Source: Roseovarius sp. M141 (lineage in GTDB: Bacteria; Pseudomonadota; Alphaproteobacteria; Rhodobacterales; Rhodobacteraceae). Taken from it: a stretch of 64,000 nucleotides of DNA. A program made the translations under genes and the position numbers. Location of the stretch: positions 2,108,001-2,172,000 of the forward strand of contig NZ_VCNH01000008.1 in the NCBI RefSeq assembly GCF_024355225.1, in the 5' to 3' direction. The notes beneath the pieces were generated by a model. It ran no database searches, had not been told where the DNA came from, and saw only the letters and a program-made list of their open reading frames with translations. Shown piece after piece: positions 55,875-64,000 of the stretch; position 1 is the first letter of the stretch, and each line of letters begins with the position of its first letter.

Positions 55875-57008
55875 CTAGAGGTCCTCGTGGAATTCGTCGA
55901 TCAGATGCGCGACCACGGCGGCGAGGGCGGCGCTGCGATCCTTGCCCGCCTCGGTTGCGGCGTCGAACACGCGCCGTTGGCGGTCGGCGCTGGTGCCGTT
56001 TGCCGCGATAGTGCGGGCGCGCGACACCTCGTTGACCGAGCCTAAATGCACCGCATCCTCGGCGATGATTTCCAGCATTTCGCCGATCAGTGTCTCAAAC
56101 GGAACAATCTCGCCCAGGCCGAAATCAATCAGACCCTCACGCACGCCGTAGCGCTGCGCGCGCCAGCGGTTTTCGGAAATCAGGAACTGGTCATAAATCC
56201 GCCAGCGCTGGTTGCGCACCGATAGTCGCCACAGCATCCGCGACAGCCCCTGCGTCAGTGCGGCAAGTGTCAGCGCATCCTCCATCCGGGGCTGCACATC
56301 GCAGATGCGTGACTCGATGGTGGGAAATTTCGACGAGGGCCGCAGATCCCACCAGATTTTCGAGGCATCCTCGATTGCACCCAGATCGACCAGCACCTGC
56401 ACCGAGCGCTCGAATTCGCCAAAGCTGCTCATGCGTGGGGGCAGGCCGGTGCGGGGCAGATTATCAAAGACCGTCAGCCGATAGCTGTCCAGACCGGTGT
56501 CCTGCCCCTGCCAGAAGGGCGACGAGCAGCTGAGTGCCAGAAGATGCGGCAGGAAATAGCTGAGTTGGTTCATCAAATCGATTCGCCGGTCGGGTGGATC
56601 GATGCCCACATGCACATGCATGCCGCAAATCAGCATACGGCGCACCACGCCCGCCAGATCGGCGGACAGGCTGTTATAGCGATCCTTGTCGGTATGTTTC
56701 TGCTCGCGCCAATCCGAGAACGGATGGCAAGAGGCGGCAATCGGCGCCAGGCCGAATTTGTCGGCCTCGCGGGCGATGCAGGCGCGCAGGCGTTTAAGGT
56801 CTTTGCGCGCCTCATCGACGGTCTGGCAGACCTTGGTGCCGACCTCGATCTGGCAGTTCAGGTATTCCGGGCTGACCTGATCCTGCAATTTGGCGCGGCA
56901 GGCATCCATCAGCGCCTCGGGCGCCTCGGCGAGGGCCATGCTGTCCTTGTCGACGAGAAGATATTCTTCTTCGATGCCGATGGTAAAGTCGGGATCAGTC
57001 AGGGCCAT
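55875..57008 (-). CDS. YbdK-type carboxylate-amine ligase
   Basis: A 377-residue member of the GCS2/YbdK glutamate-cysteine ligase-like family. Family blocks are [13 protein letters not shown] at the N-terminus, with the metal-binding glutamates, [20 protein letters not shown] near residue 128, [25 protein letters not shown] (in parts), and [20 protein letters not shown] near 232. E. coli YbdK has weak gamma-glutamylcysteine ligase activity; the true substrates are unknown. It sits between mmsA and mmsB on the same strand, 120 bases from each, which is an odd place for it. Confidence 0.9.
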   Translation of the reverse strand: MALTDPDFTIGIEEEYLLVDKDSMALAEAPEALMDACRAKLQDQVSPEYLNCQIEVGTKVCQTVDEARKDLKRLRACIAREADKFGLAPIAASCHPFSDWREQKHTDKDRYNSLSADLAGVVRRMLICGMHVHVGIDPPDRRIDLMNQLSYFLPHLLALSCSSPFWQGQDTGLDSYRLTVFDNLPRTGLPPRMSSFGEFERSVQVLVDLGAIEDASKIWWDLRPSSKFPTIESRICDVQPRMEDALTLAALTQGLSRMLWRLSVRNQRWRIYDQFLISENRWRAQRYGVREGLIDFGLGEIVPFETLIGEMLEIIAEDAVHLGSVNEVSRARTIAANGTSADRQRRVFDAATEAGKDRSAALAAVVAHLIDEFHEDL

Positions 57009-57089
57009 GGCGCGCCTTTCGCTAAGGTATGTCCAGCAAAGCGCAGGCAGGGCCGCGTGCCAAGAAAATTCTGCGAATTTTCTCTGGCG

Positions 57090-57120
57090 AAAAACGCCCG
57101 GCCTTCCGGGACCGGGCGTT
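57090..57120 (-). terminator. Terminator after mmsA
   Basis: On the minus strand AACGCCCGG, a ten-base loop and CCGGGCGTT form a perfect 9-bp stem followed by TTT. It begins ten bases past the mmsA stop, so mmsA is probably transcribed separately from the YbdK-type gene. Confidence 0.8.
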
Positions 57121-57129
57121 CCGTTGCGT

Positions 57130-58632
57130 TTAGTCGGCCAGTTTGAAGTGGAACTCGCCGCCTTCCTTGATGCCTGATGGCCAGCGCGAGGTCACGGTCT
57201 TGGTCTTGGTGTAGAACTTGAACGCGTCGGGGCCGTACTGGTTCAGGTCACCAAAGCCGGACTTCTTCCACCCGCCGAAGGTGTAATGCGCCAGCGGCAC
57301 CGGGATGGGGAAGTTGATTCCGACCATGCCGACATTCACGCGGGACGCGAAATCGCGCGCCGCATCGCCATCGCGGGTAAAGATCGCGGTGCCGTTGCCC
57401 ATCTCGTGATCGGACGCCAGTTTCAGTGCTTCCTCATAGCTGCCTGCGCGCACGGTGGTCAGCACCGGGCCGAAAATCTCTTGCTGGTAGATGTCCATGT
57501 CCGGCGTCACCTTGTCAAAAAGGTGCGGTCCGACGAAAAAGCCATCCTCATAGCCTTGCAGATTGAAGTTGCGCCCGTCGACGACGAGTTCGGCGCCTTG
57601 ATCGATGCCGGATTGCACGAGGCCCAGGATACGCTCCTTGGCTTGCGCAGTCACGACGGGGCCGTAATCGACGTCATTTTCCGACGTGTACGGGCCGACC
57701 TTCAGCGCCTCGACGCGGGGGATCAGCTTTTCGATCAGCTTGTCTGCGGTCTCATCGCCCACCGGAACGGCAACCGAAATCGCCATGCAGCGTTCGCCCG
57801 CCGCGCCATAGCTGGCACCGATCAGCGCGTCCGCGGCCTGATCGAGGTCGGCGTCGGGCATGATGATCATGTGGTTCTTGGCGCCGCCAAAGCACTGGGC
57901 GCGCTTGCCGTTGGAGCAGGCGCGGCCATAGATATACTGCGCGATGGGCGTCGAGCCGACGAAACCGACGGCCTGAATGGTTTCGTTGTCGAGGATCGCG
58001 TCCACCGATTCCTTGTCACCGTTGACGACCTGGCAGATGCCGTCGGGCAGGCCTGCCTCGGTCCATAGTTCGGCCAGCATGAGCGGGCAGGAGGGGTCAC
58101 GCTCGGACGGTTTGATGATGACGGCGTTGCCCGCCGCAATTGCCGGGCCCATTTTCCACATCGGAATCATGGCCGGGAAGTTGAAGGGCGTGATGCCCGC
58201 AACCACACCCAAGGCCTGGCGCATCGAATAGATATCGATGCCGGTACTGGCGTTGCCGGAATATTCGCCCTTCAGGAAATGCGGCGCGCCGATGCAGAAT
58301 TCGATCACTTCCATGCCGCGCTGCACATCGCCCTTGGCGTCGGGCAGGGTCTTGCCATGCTCGCGGCTGATCGCCTCGGCCAGCTTGTCCATGTCGCGGT
58401 TGATCAGGCGGACGTATTCCATGAACACACGGGCGCGTTTCTGCGGATTGACCTCAGCCCATTCCTTTTGTGCCTTGGCGGCGTCGGCAACGGCCTGGTT
58501 CAGCTCTTCAACTGAGGCAAGCGGCGTCTTTGCCTGCACGTCGCCGGTGGCGGGGTTGTAGACGTCGGCAAAGCGGCCGGACGTGCCCTTGACGTGCTTG
58601 CCGTTGATGTAATGTGTCAGTTCGGTGGTCAT
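57130..58632 (-). CDS. mmsA: CoA-acylating methylmalonate-semialdehyde dehydrogenase
   Basis: A 500-residue aldehyde dehydrogenase converting (methyl)malonate semialdehyde to propionyl- or acetyl-CoA in valine, thymine and inositol breakdown. Features: [18 protein letters not shown] near residue 147, [13 protein letters not shown] near 223, and catalytic Cys282 in [14 protein letters not shown], the MMSDH-specific context. The ATG at 58632 lies close after GGAGG; an alternative ATG at 58644 adds four residues. A LysR gene is divergent across 114 bases that contain an inverted repeat. Confidence 0.95.
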   Translation of the reverse strand: MTTELTHYINGKHVKGTSGRFADVYNPATGDVQAKTPLASVEELNQAVADAAKAQKEWAEVNPQKRARVFMEYVRLINRDMDKLAEAISREHGKTLPDAKGDVQRGMEVIEFCIGAPHFLKGEYSGNASTGIDIYSMRQALGVVAGITPFNFPAMIPMWKMGPAIAAGNAVIIKPSERDPSCPLMLAELWTEAGLPDGICQVVNGDKESVDAILDNETIQAVGFVGSTPIAQYIYGRACSNGKRAQCFGGAKNHMIIMPDADLDQAADALIGASYGAAGERCMAISVAVPVGDETADKLIEKLIPRVEALKVGPYTSENDVDYGPVVTAQAKERILGLVQSGIDQGAELVVDGRNFNLQGYEDGFFVGPHLFDKVTPDMDIYQQEIFGPVLTTVRAGSYEEALKLASDHEMGNGTAIFTRDGDAARDFASRVNVGMVGINFPIPVPLAHYTFGGWKKSGFGDLNQYGPDAFKFYTKTKTVTSRWPSGIKEGGEFHFKLAD

Positions 58633-58708
58633 AGCATCCTCCATTTACATTTACGCGTAGCATAGCCTTGCAAAATTAGGGCGAACAGAGGCAATATTTC
58701 AAACGCAG

Positions 58709-58724
58709 TTTGCAAAAGTGCAAA
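58709..58724. promoter_or_regulatory. Inverted repeat, likely LysR operator for mmsA
   Basis: TTTGCA-AAAG-TGCAAA is a perfect 6-4-6 inverted repeat containing a T-N11-A core (T58710 to A58722), the usual LysR-type site form. A further TTGCAAA half-site is at 58668-58674 and AAAC-GCA-GTTT overlaps at 58701-58711. It is 23 bases before the LysR start and about 77 before mmsA. Confidence 0.55.
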
Positions 58725-58746
58725 GGGGCCGGGGAAGGGGCAGGGG

Positions 58747-59643
58747 ATGCAGCCGCAATGGGATGATTTGAAAGTGTTTCTTGCCGTCGCCCGGTTCGAG
58801 AGCCTGTCGGCAGCGGGCCGCATCCTGAAGATCGACCCGGCCACCGTGGGCCGCCGCATCGCCCGGCTGGAAGAGGCGCTGTGCGCCCCGCTATTTGCCA
58901 AGTCCCCGCAAGGCTATGCGCTGACGAACGAGGGCCAGCGCCTGGTGGAGCGAGCCGCCCGCGCCGAGCAGGAAATGGCCGCCGCGTTCGAGGATCTGAC
59001 CGGCCACGGCGGGCAACTGAGCGGGCAGATCAGGCTGGGGTCGCCAGATGGGTCGGCGAACTTCCTGCTGCCACAGGTCTGCGCACAGATCGTCGAGGAT
59101 AACCCCGATCTGGAGGTGCAGATCGTGGCGCTGCCACGCGTGTTCAACCTGTCGCGCCGCGAGGCCGATATGGCCATCGCCGTCAGCGCGCCACTGGCCG
59201 GGCGGCTGAGCGTGCAGAAACTCACGGATTACAAGCTGAGCCTGGTTGCGTCCAAATCCTATCTGCAAACGGCCCCGCCGATACATACGCCCGAGGATCT
59301 GCGAGATCACCGCATCGTCGGCTATATTCAGGATATGATTTTCGACAAGGAACTTGACTATATGGCCGAGGCCGGGCTGTCCCGTGTCGATCTGGCCAGC
59401 AATTCGGTATCGGTGCAATTCAGTTGGATCCGGCAGGGGGCGGGCATCGGCATCGTGCATGATTTCTCGATCCCGTTCGGGCAGGATATTGTCCGGGTGC
59501 TGCCGGATCACATCAACCTCACCCGCAGTTTTTACCTGATCCGCCATGTCGACGACCGGCGGCTGGATCGGCTGAACCGCTTCGCCGAAGCGCTGGCCAG
59601 CGGTATGCGCCGCGAGGTTGCCCGGCTGGAAGCGCTGACGTGA
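58747..59643 (+). CDS. LysR family transcriptional regulator
   Basis: A 298-residue LysR regulator. The N-terminal winged helix-turn-helix reads WDDLKVFLAVARFESLSAAGRILKIDPATVGRRIARLEEAL (in parts), followed by a linker helix and a periplasmic-binding-like effector domain from about residue 90 (GQIRLGSPDGSANFLLPQV). Divergent placement next to mmsA and the palindromes between them make it the probable regulator of valine/methylmalonate-semialdehyde catabolism. Effector unknown. Confidence 0.92.
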   Translation: MQPQWDDLKVFLAVARFESLSAAGRILKIDPATVGRRIARLEEALCAPLFAKSPQGYALTNEGQRLVERAARAEQEMAAAFEDLTGHGGQLSGQIRLGSPDGSANFLLPQVCAQIVEDNPDLEVQIVALPRVFNLSRREADMAIAVSAPLAGRLSVQKLTDYKLSLVASKSYLQTAPPIHTPEDLRDHRIVGYIQDMIFDKELDYMAEAGLSRVDLASNSVSVQFSWIRQGAGIGIVHDFSIPFGQDIVRVLPDHINLTRSFYLIRHVDDRRLDRLNRFAEALASGMRREVARLEALT

Positions 59644-59716
59644 TGGCGCGCGCCGCTTGACAGTTGGCGTTCAACCATTACGCTAGTTTTCAACGATAGC
59701 GATAACGGGGTCAAAA

Positions 59717-60151
59717 ATGCTGGTTCAACAAATCCTCAAGGCCAAGGGCGACGATGCCGTTTTCACCATCGCGCCGGGTACATCGGTGTCGGATGCTGCA
59801 GTGACGCTGTCGGACAACCGCATCGGCGCGCTGATCGTGTCCGATGCGGGGGGCGCAGTCGTCGGGGTCCTGTCGGAGCGTGATATCGTGCGCAATCTGG
59901 GCCAGCGCGGGCCGGATTGCCTGCAAGACAAGGTTGACGACATGATGACGCGCGATCCTGTTTGCGCAACCCGGCAGGATACCGGCGAAAGCGTGGTGCA
60001 GCGCATGACCAACGGGCGTTTTCGCCATATGCCCGTGATTGACGATGGCAAGCTGATCGGCGTTGTCACAATGGGCGATGTGGTCAAGGCCCGGCTGGCA
60101 GAGCTGGCGATGGAAAACGAATCCATGCAGGGGATGATCATGGGCCGCTAA
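59717..60151 (+). CDS. CBS-domain pair protein
   Basis: A 144-residue protein consisting of two CBS motifs: VSDAAVTLSDNRIGALIVSDAGGAVVGVLSERDIVRNL (residues 23-60, in parts) and MMTRDPVCATRQDTGESVVQRM to LIGVVTMGDVVKARL (75-133). Such stand-alone pairs bind adenosine nucleotides and act as energy or redox sensors on partner enzymes. The partner is unknown. AACGGGG precedes the ATG. It is convergent with the following gene, with seven bases between stops. Confidence 0.9.
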   Translation: MLVQQILKAKGDDAVFTIAPGTSVSDAAVTLSDNRIGALIVSDAGGAVVGVLSERDIVRNLGQRGPDCLQDKVDDMMTRDPVCATRQDTGESVVQRMTNGRFRHMPVIDDGKLIGVVTMGDVVKARLAELAMENESMQGMIMGR

Positions 60152-60158
60152 GGCATCC

Positions 60159-61130
60159 TTACAGCCCAAAGCGCGCGGGCGGAAATCCGGCCGCGCCGAA
60201 GATTTTCCAAATCCGGTCCGTCAGGTCCGCGCTGTGCAGCGGCAGGCAGTTTCGCCGGAAATACCACGTCAGATATTGTGCATATCCGCCGCGCCGCTCC
60301 AGTTCCTGCGTCAGCGTTTGCGCGAACTGCGCGGGCTGCGTCACTGTTCCGGCGATGTGATGAAAATCCGATTTGCCCAGTAGCAGGGCTGGGACGCGGT
60401 GCAGAAACCCCTCAAGCGCGACGGTGGAGTTGATCGAAACGGTCGCGGCGCTGGTCGCCAGAATATCGTGGACATTAGCACAGCTGACGATCAGGCGGCT
60501 ATCCGTCTGCGCCAGCGCCTTCGCTGCGGCGACATCTTCGGGCGTGCTGGCCAAAGGATGGGGTTTGACGATAACGGGGCGGTCCCCGGCATGATCCAGT
60601 ACGCAGCGCAGCATATCGAGATCGCTGATGTCTGTCGCGCCGGATTGGAGCGGGTAGGTGCCTTGAAGAAATACCGCCAGCGCGCCGGGCGGAAATGTCT
60701 CGGGCGCTTCGGGCTGCGCATATTTCGAGCGGCGGTGGGCGACGTGCCGATCACGCAGCATGTCGAAGAATGGTTTTGCCTTGCGAAACGGGACATCGCC
60801 GGGCGCATAGGGGTGGTTGCCGATGCTGCTGAACGCCTTTACCCCCGACGGGTCCAGATGCCAGAATTCCCAAAAATAGGCGACGCCGGCATTCAGGACA
60901 TTCGCCGCCACGACCGAACGGTCGTCGATGATGTGCAGATTGCCATCGTCAAACCGGCCGTCCGTTACACTGCGGGTTCCGACTTTGATATCGCTATCGC
61001 GCGCGCGGATGTCAAAGCCGATCCCGGCGCCCTGCGCCATGCTGCGCAGGATAGGGTAAAGCCGCAGATGCCAGCCCGTCAGATCGCGGGCCAGATCGTT
61101 CTTTTTCAGATGCAGCACGATCCGGGGCAT
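60159..61130 (-). CDS. Capsule polysaccharide synthesis-like protein (KpsC/KpsS-type)
   Basis: A 323-residue soluble protein resembling the capsule-synthesis (PF05159) GT-B Kdo-transferase family. The most telling part is the C-terminal nucleotide-sugar half: RPVIVKPHPLAST near residue 188, and ATVSINSTVALEGFLHRVPALLLGKSDFH near 232 (in parts), the latter being the family hallmark. The first half starts IVLHLKKNDLARDL and has FWEFWHLDPSG near 87. No capsule export genes are nearby. The acceptor is unknown. Confidence 0.65.
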   Translation of the reverse strand: MPRIVLHLKKNDLARDLTGWHLRLYPILRSMAQGAGIGFDIRARDSDIKVGTRSVTDGRFDDGNLHIIDDRSVVAANVLNAGVAYFWEFWHLDPSGVKAFSSIGNHPYAPGDVPFRKAKPFFDMLRDRHVAHRRSKYAQPEAPETFPPGALAVFLQGTYPLQSGATDISDLDMLRCVLDHAGDRPVIVKPHPLASTPEDVAAAKALAQTDSRLIVSCANVHDILATSAATVSINSTVALEGFLHRVPALLLGKSDFHHIAGTVTQPAQFAQTLTQELERRGGYAQYLTWYFRRNCLPLHSADLTDRIWKIFGAAGFPPARFGL

Positions 61131-61252
61131 CGATCACCTTTCACCGGTTTCGCGGGCCATGCTATGAGGCGCGTCGGTCCTTGGCCAGATGCGGGCTTGC
61201 AATTCACGGCCTGCTCGTGCTGATTACCTGCAACCCACAACGGAGTGATGCG

Positions 61253-61744
61253 ATGCGCATTGGCCTATACCCCGGCACTTTCGATCCCATCACGCTGGGC
61301 CACATCGACATCATCCGCCGCGCCGCCACACTGGTCGACAGGCTGGTCGTGGGCGTTGCGATCAACCGCGACAAGGGCCCGCTTTTCTCGCTGGAAGAGC
61401 GCGTGGCGATGATCGAAGCCGAGGCGGCGCGTCTGAAAACGGCGGGGGTGGGCGAGATCACGGTGCATCCCTTCGAGAACTTGCTGATCGATTGCGCCCG
61501 CGATGTGGGTGCGCAGGTCATCATTCGCGGTCTACGCGCGGTGGCGGATTTCGAGTATGAATTTCAGATGGTCGGCATGAACCGCGCGCTGGACAGCAGT
61601 ATCGAGACGGTGTTTCTGATGGCCGACACCGGGCATCAGGCCATCGCGTCCAAGCTGGTCAAGGAGATCGCCCGCCTTGGTGGCGACGTGTCCACCTTCG
61701 TGACGCCCGACGTCAACGCGGCCCTGCGGGCCAGATTCGACTGA
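61253..61744 (+). CDS. coaD: Phosphopantetheine adenylyltransferase
   Basis: A 163-residue nucleotidyltransferase, the penultimate enzyme of coenzyme A synthesis. Motif TFDPITLGHIDII (with T14-L-G-H17) binds ATP; IIRGLRAVADFEYEFQMVGMNR near 92 and the ISSxxVKE-type ASKLVKEIARLGGDV near 138 complete the active site. GGAG lies eight bases before the ATG at 61253; the longer frame from 61181 lacks a ribosome site. Confidence 0.96.
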   Translation: MRIGLYPGTFDPITLGHIDIIRRAATLVDRLVVGVAINRDKGPLFSLEERVAMIEAEAARLKTAGVGEITVHPFENLLIDCARDVGAQVIIRGLRAVADFEYEFQMVGMNRALDSSIETVFLMADTGHQAIASKLVKEIARLGGDVSTFVTPDVNAALRARFD

Positions 61745-61762
61745 ACCGATCCCGCCCCGGCC

Positions 61763-61906
61763 TCAGCGCCAGAAGGCCATCCAGTCGATCAAGTCGCCCA
61801 GTTTTCCGGCCAGAAAAATCAGCCCGGCCTGACCTTGAAACCAGTAATCCAGAAACAGCGCCAGCACGATCAGGGCAAATAGCCAGAACGCGATCGGGTT
61901 GGTCAT
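61763..61906 (-). CDS. 47-residue single-helix membrane protein downstream of gap
   Basis: A 47-residue protein: one membrane helix (AFWLFALIVLALFLDYWF) followed by GQAGLIFLAGKLGDLIDWMAFWR. AAAGGCGC precedes the ATG at 61906. I recall a similar small gene following gap in related genomes. Function unknown. It is convergent with coaD, 18 bases between stops, and separated from gap by 110 bases holding strong hairpins. Confidence 0.7.
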   Translation of the reverse strand: MTNPIAFWLFALIVLALFLDYWFQGQAGLIFLAGKLGDLIDWMAFWR

Positions 61907-61945
61907 GTGCTGCGCCTTTCTGAATGACACGGGGCCAAATGACAT

Positions 61946-61978
61946 GCGGCCCCGCGTCTTATGACAGACGGGGGCCGC
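61946..61978. terminator. Strong hairpin after gap, with an alternative partner
   Basis: GCGGCCCC (61946-61953) plus CGTCT (61955-61959) pair with AGACG (61966-61970) plus GGGGCCGC (61971-61978), a 13-bp stem with one bulged base. The arm GGCCCCG (61948-61954) can alternatively pair with CGGGGCC (61930-61936). It sits 38 bases beyond the gap stop on the minus strand. Confidence 0.6.
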
Positions 61979-62016
61979 ACTGCGCAATATGTGGCGCGAT
62001 CAGTGTAAATGGCCGA

Positions 62017-63018
62017 TTAATCCAAGCGACCCATCACAGCCGCGACATCGGCCATGCGGCAGGAAAAGCCCCATTCGTTGTCGTACCACGCCAGAACGCG
62101 CACCAGAGTGCCGCCGACAACCTTGGTCTGTTCGGGGGCGAAGATGCTGCTTTCTTCGGTGTGGTTGAAATCGATGCTGACCTTGGGCGCGGGATCATAG
62201 GCCAGGATGCCTTTCATCGCACCGGCTGCGGCCTCGGCGACGACGGCATTCACGTCCGCCTCGGTCACGGATTTGCTGGCGACGAATGTCAGGTCCACTG
62301 CCGAAACGTTCGGCGTCGGCACGCGGATGGCCGAACCGTCCAGCTTGCCCTCGAGGGCCGGCAGAACCTCGGCCAGCGCCTTGGCCGCGCCGGTGGAGGT
62401 TGGGATCATCGACATCGCAGCGGCGCGTGCGCGGTAGAGATCCTTGTGACGGCGGTCCAGCGTGGGCTGATCGCCGGTATAGGCATGAATCGTGGTCATG
62501 ATGCCCGACTCAATCCCGATGCCCTCGTGCAGGACTTTGGCCAGCGGGGCAAGGCAGTTGGTTGTGCAGGACCCGTTCGAGATCATCCGCTCACTGGCCA
62601 GCAATTCGCCGTCGTTGACGCCCATAACCACGGTGCGGTCGACATTTTTGCCGGGGGCGGACAGCAGCACCTTGCCGGCGCCGCGCTCCAAGTGCTTTTT
62701 CGCCTTTTCGCCGTCGTTGAAATTGCCGGTGCATTCCAGCACGACATCGACGCCATCCCAGTCCAGTTCGTCCATGTCGTAGGTCGAAAACATCTGGATC
62801 GGGCCTCGGCCCAGATCCAGGGTGCCATCGCCGGTGGTGACGGTGCCGGGGAACCGGCCATGCACGCTGTCATAGCGGATCAGGTGGGCGGCTGTTTCCA
62901 GCGGGCCGGTCGCGTTCAGTTTGACGACCTTCACATCTTCGCGGCCCGTCTCGGAAATATGGGCGAGGGTGGCGCGGCCGATGCGGCCAAATCCGTTGAT
63001 GCCGACTGTGATGGTCAT
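62017..63018 (-). CDS. gap: Type I glyceraldehyde-3-phosphate dehydrogenase
   Basis: A 333-residue NAD(P)-dependent GAPDH. GINGFGRIGRATLAH binds the cofactor, and the catalytic Cys151 is in ISNGSCTTNCLAPL, with the partner His in TTIHAYTGDQPTLD. AAGKVLLSAPGK and VLAWYDNEWGFSCRM are also canonical. Glu/Asp determinants of NAD versus NADP preference are not conclusive: the loop reads VKLNATGP. AGGAGCC precedes the ATG at 63018. Confidence 0.97.
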   Translation of the reverse strand: MTITVGINGFGRIGRATLAHISETGREDVKVVKLNATGPLETAAHLIRYDSVHGRFPGTVTTGDGTLDLGRGPIQMFSTYDMDELDWDGVDVVLECTGNFNDGEKAKKHLERGAGKVLLSAPGKNVDRTVVMGVNDGELLASERMISNGSCTTNCLAPLAKVLHEGIGIESGIMTTIHAYTGDQPTLDRRHKDLYRARAAAMSMIPTSTGAAKALAEVLPALEGKLDGSAIRVPTPNVSAVDLTFVASKSVTEADVNAVVAEAAAGAMKGILAYDPAPKVSIDFNHTEESSIFAPEQTKVVGGTLVRVLAWYDNEWGFSCRMADVAAVMGRLD

Positions 63019-63187
63019 GGGAAGGCTCCTGGCGGTTGGTGGACGTTACCCGCGCTATACGGCGACAGACGGCGTGCTGAAAGGTGAAAAATGCCGCTTT
63101 TGCGGTGTTATCGCTATCTGGCGCAGACCCCTTGCGCGTCGACCGTGCGTCGCTACCTTTGCAGAACCTCAAAGGCGGAGCAATGAC

Positions 63188-64000
63188 ATGAGCGGACTTC
63201 TGGCCCTACTCGACGATGTGGCGGCGATTGCCAAGGTGGCGGCGGCGTCGATCGATGACGTGGCAGCGCAGGCGGCCAAAGCGGGCGCCAAGGCGGCCGG
63301 GGCCGCCATTGATGATGCCGCCGTGACGCCGAAATATATGCAGGGCTTCGACGCGAAGCGCGAATTGCCGATCATCTGGCGCATCGCGCGGGGCTCGCTG
63401 TTCAACAAGCTGGTGTTCCTGCTGCCTGCGGGCCTCGTGCTGCGCGAATTCGCGCCGGGGGCCGTGACGCCGCTGCTTATGCTGGGTGGGTGCTATTTGT
63501 GTTTTGAAGGGGCGGAAAAGGTGGCCCATGCGCTGGCAGGCGGGCATCATGAGAAAAAAGAGGCGATAGCCGAGGGCAGCCCCGCCCATCTGGAAGAGGA
63601 AAAGATCGCCGGCGCCATCAAGACCGATTTTATCCTGTCCGCCGAGATCATGACCATCGCGCTGGCAGCGATTCCCGATGGGTCAATCTGGATGGAGGGG
63701 GCAACGCTGGCGACCGTTGCCCTGATGATCACGGTTGCGGTTTACGGCGTCGTTGCGCTGATCGTAAAGGCCGACGATCTGGGTCTGCTCATGGCCGCCA
63801 AGGGGCGTTTTGCGGCGACACGGGGGGCGGGCCGGGGGCTGGTAAATGCGATGCCCAAGGTGCTGGCCGCACTGATGATCATCGGCACCGCCGCGATGCT
63901 GTGGGTCGGCGGCAACATCATTCTGCACGGGCTGAAAGATCTGGGATTTGGGTGGCCTTACAACCAGATACACCACGTTTCTCATGTAGCGACGCAGGCG
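63188..64000 (+). CDS. DUF808 (YedI-like) membrane protein, truncated by window end
   Basis: The frame from ATG 63188 stays open to the last base (271 codons), so the 3' end is missing. It reads MSGLLALLDDVAAIAKVA, then DDVAAQAAKAGAKAAGAAIDD, VTPKYMQGFDAKRELPIIWR, and helices GSLFNKLVFLLPAGLVLREF and PLLMLGGCYLCFEGAEKV. These are the DUF808/YedI signatures; function unknown. GGAG precedes the ATG by about eight bases. It is divergent from gap, with 169 bases between. Confidence 0.88.
   Translation, partial: MSGLLALLDDVAAIAKVAAASIDDVAAQAAKAGAKAAGAAIDDAAVTPKYMQGFDAKRELPIIWRIARGSLFNKLVFLLPAGLVLREFAPGAVTPLLMLGGCYLCFEGAEKVAHALAGGHHEKKEAIAEGSPAHLEEEKIAGAIKTDFILSAEIMTIALAAIPDGSIWMEGATLATVALMITVAVYGVVALIVKADDLGLLMAAKGRFAATRGAGRGLVNAMPKVLAALMIIGTAAMLWVGGNIILHGLKDLGFGWPYNQIHHVSHVATQA

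Overview
The window is a 64 kb, GC-rich (about 60 percent or more) chromosomal stretch of an alphaproteobacterium, almost certainly a member of the Rhodobacterales (Roseobacter group). The evidence is the gene set and its order: L21 with a C-terminal helix-hairpin-helix tail followed by L27, a GNAT gene, obgE, proB and proA; ChpT divergent from a DUF3553 gene; the olsB-olsA ornithine-lipid pair; a bactofilin coupled to an M23 peptidase; a GTTC-N7-GTTC LexA operator in front of uvrA; and an intergenic stem-loop unit at 7981-8043 that I recall as recurrent in this group. No rRNA, tRNA, CRISPR array, phage or insertion sequence was recognised, so this looks like stable core chromosome with a few accessory operons.

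Layout. 1-5600: a PF13769-type protein, a Ppx/GppA phosphatase overlapping rlmE, a secreted fasciclin-domain protein, a large acidic lineage-specific protein and thiamine pyrophosphokinase. 5571-15350: a DMT exporter, Fe-S L-serine dehydratase, then a nucleoside/nucleobase-type ABC operon (BMP binding protein, double ATPase, two permeases) ending in a cytosine-deaminase-like gene and facing a GlxA/AraC-type regulator. 15399-21755: a four-gene same-strand cluster (C-N hydrolase, PLP Orn/Lys/Arg-type decarboxylase, stand-alone ATP-grasp ligase, C45 Ntn-hydrolase) whose enzyme combination suggests an uncharacterised amine-conjugate pathway; this is the best candidate for an undescribed system. 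22235-26852: a TAXI-TRAP transporter with its DUF1850 partner, then a DUF2059 protein. 27075-32366: rplU-rpmA-GNAT-obgE-proBA.

32400-41825: chpT/DUF3553, olsBA, thiE, a small lipoprotein, lepA, an entericidin-type microlipoprotein, a two-helix membrane protein, bactofilin plus M23 peptidase, and peroxiredoxin bcp. 41955-53462: a giant AsmA/YhdP-like protein, queA, an MFS transporter, DUF924, an orphan dihydrolipoyl dehydrogenase, DUF488 and uvrA. 53475-58632 (all minus): an EAL-domain remnant, an AI-2E-type permease, and valine-catabolic mmsB and mmsA separated by a YbdK-type carboxylate-amine ligase, with a divergent LysR regulator. 59717-64000: a CBS-domain protein, a capsule-type glycosyltransferase, coaD, a 47-residue membrane protein downstream of gap, and the start of a DUF808 membrane protein cut by the window end.

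Starts were moved from the longest open frame to the codon with the best Shine-Dalgarno wherever possible. Family assignments are from recognised motifs and remembered family signatures; no database search was run.
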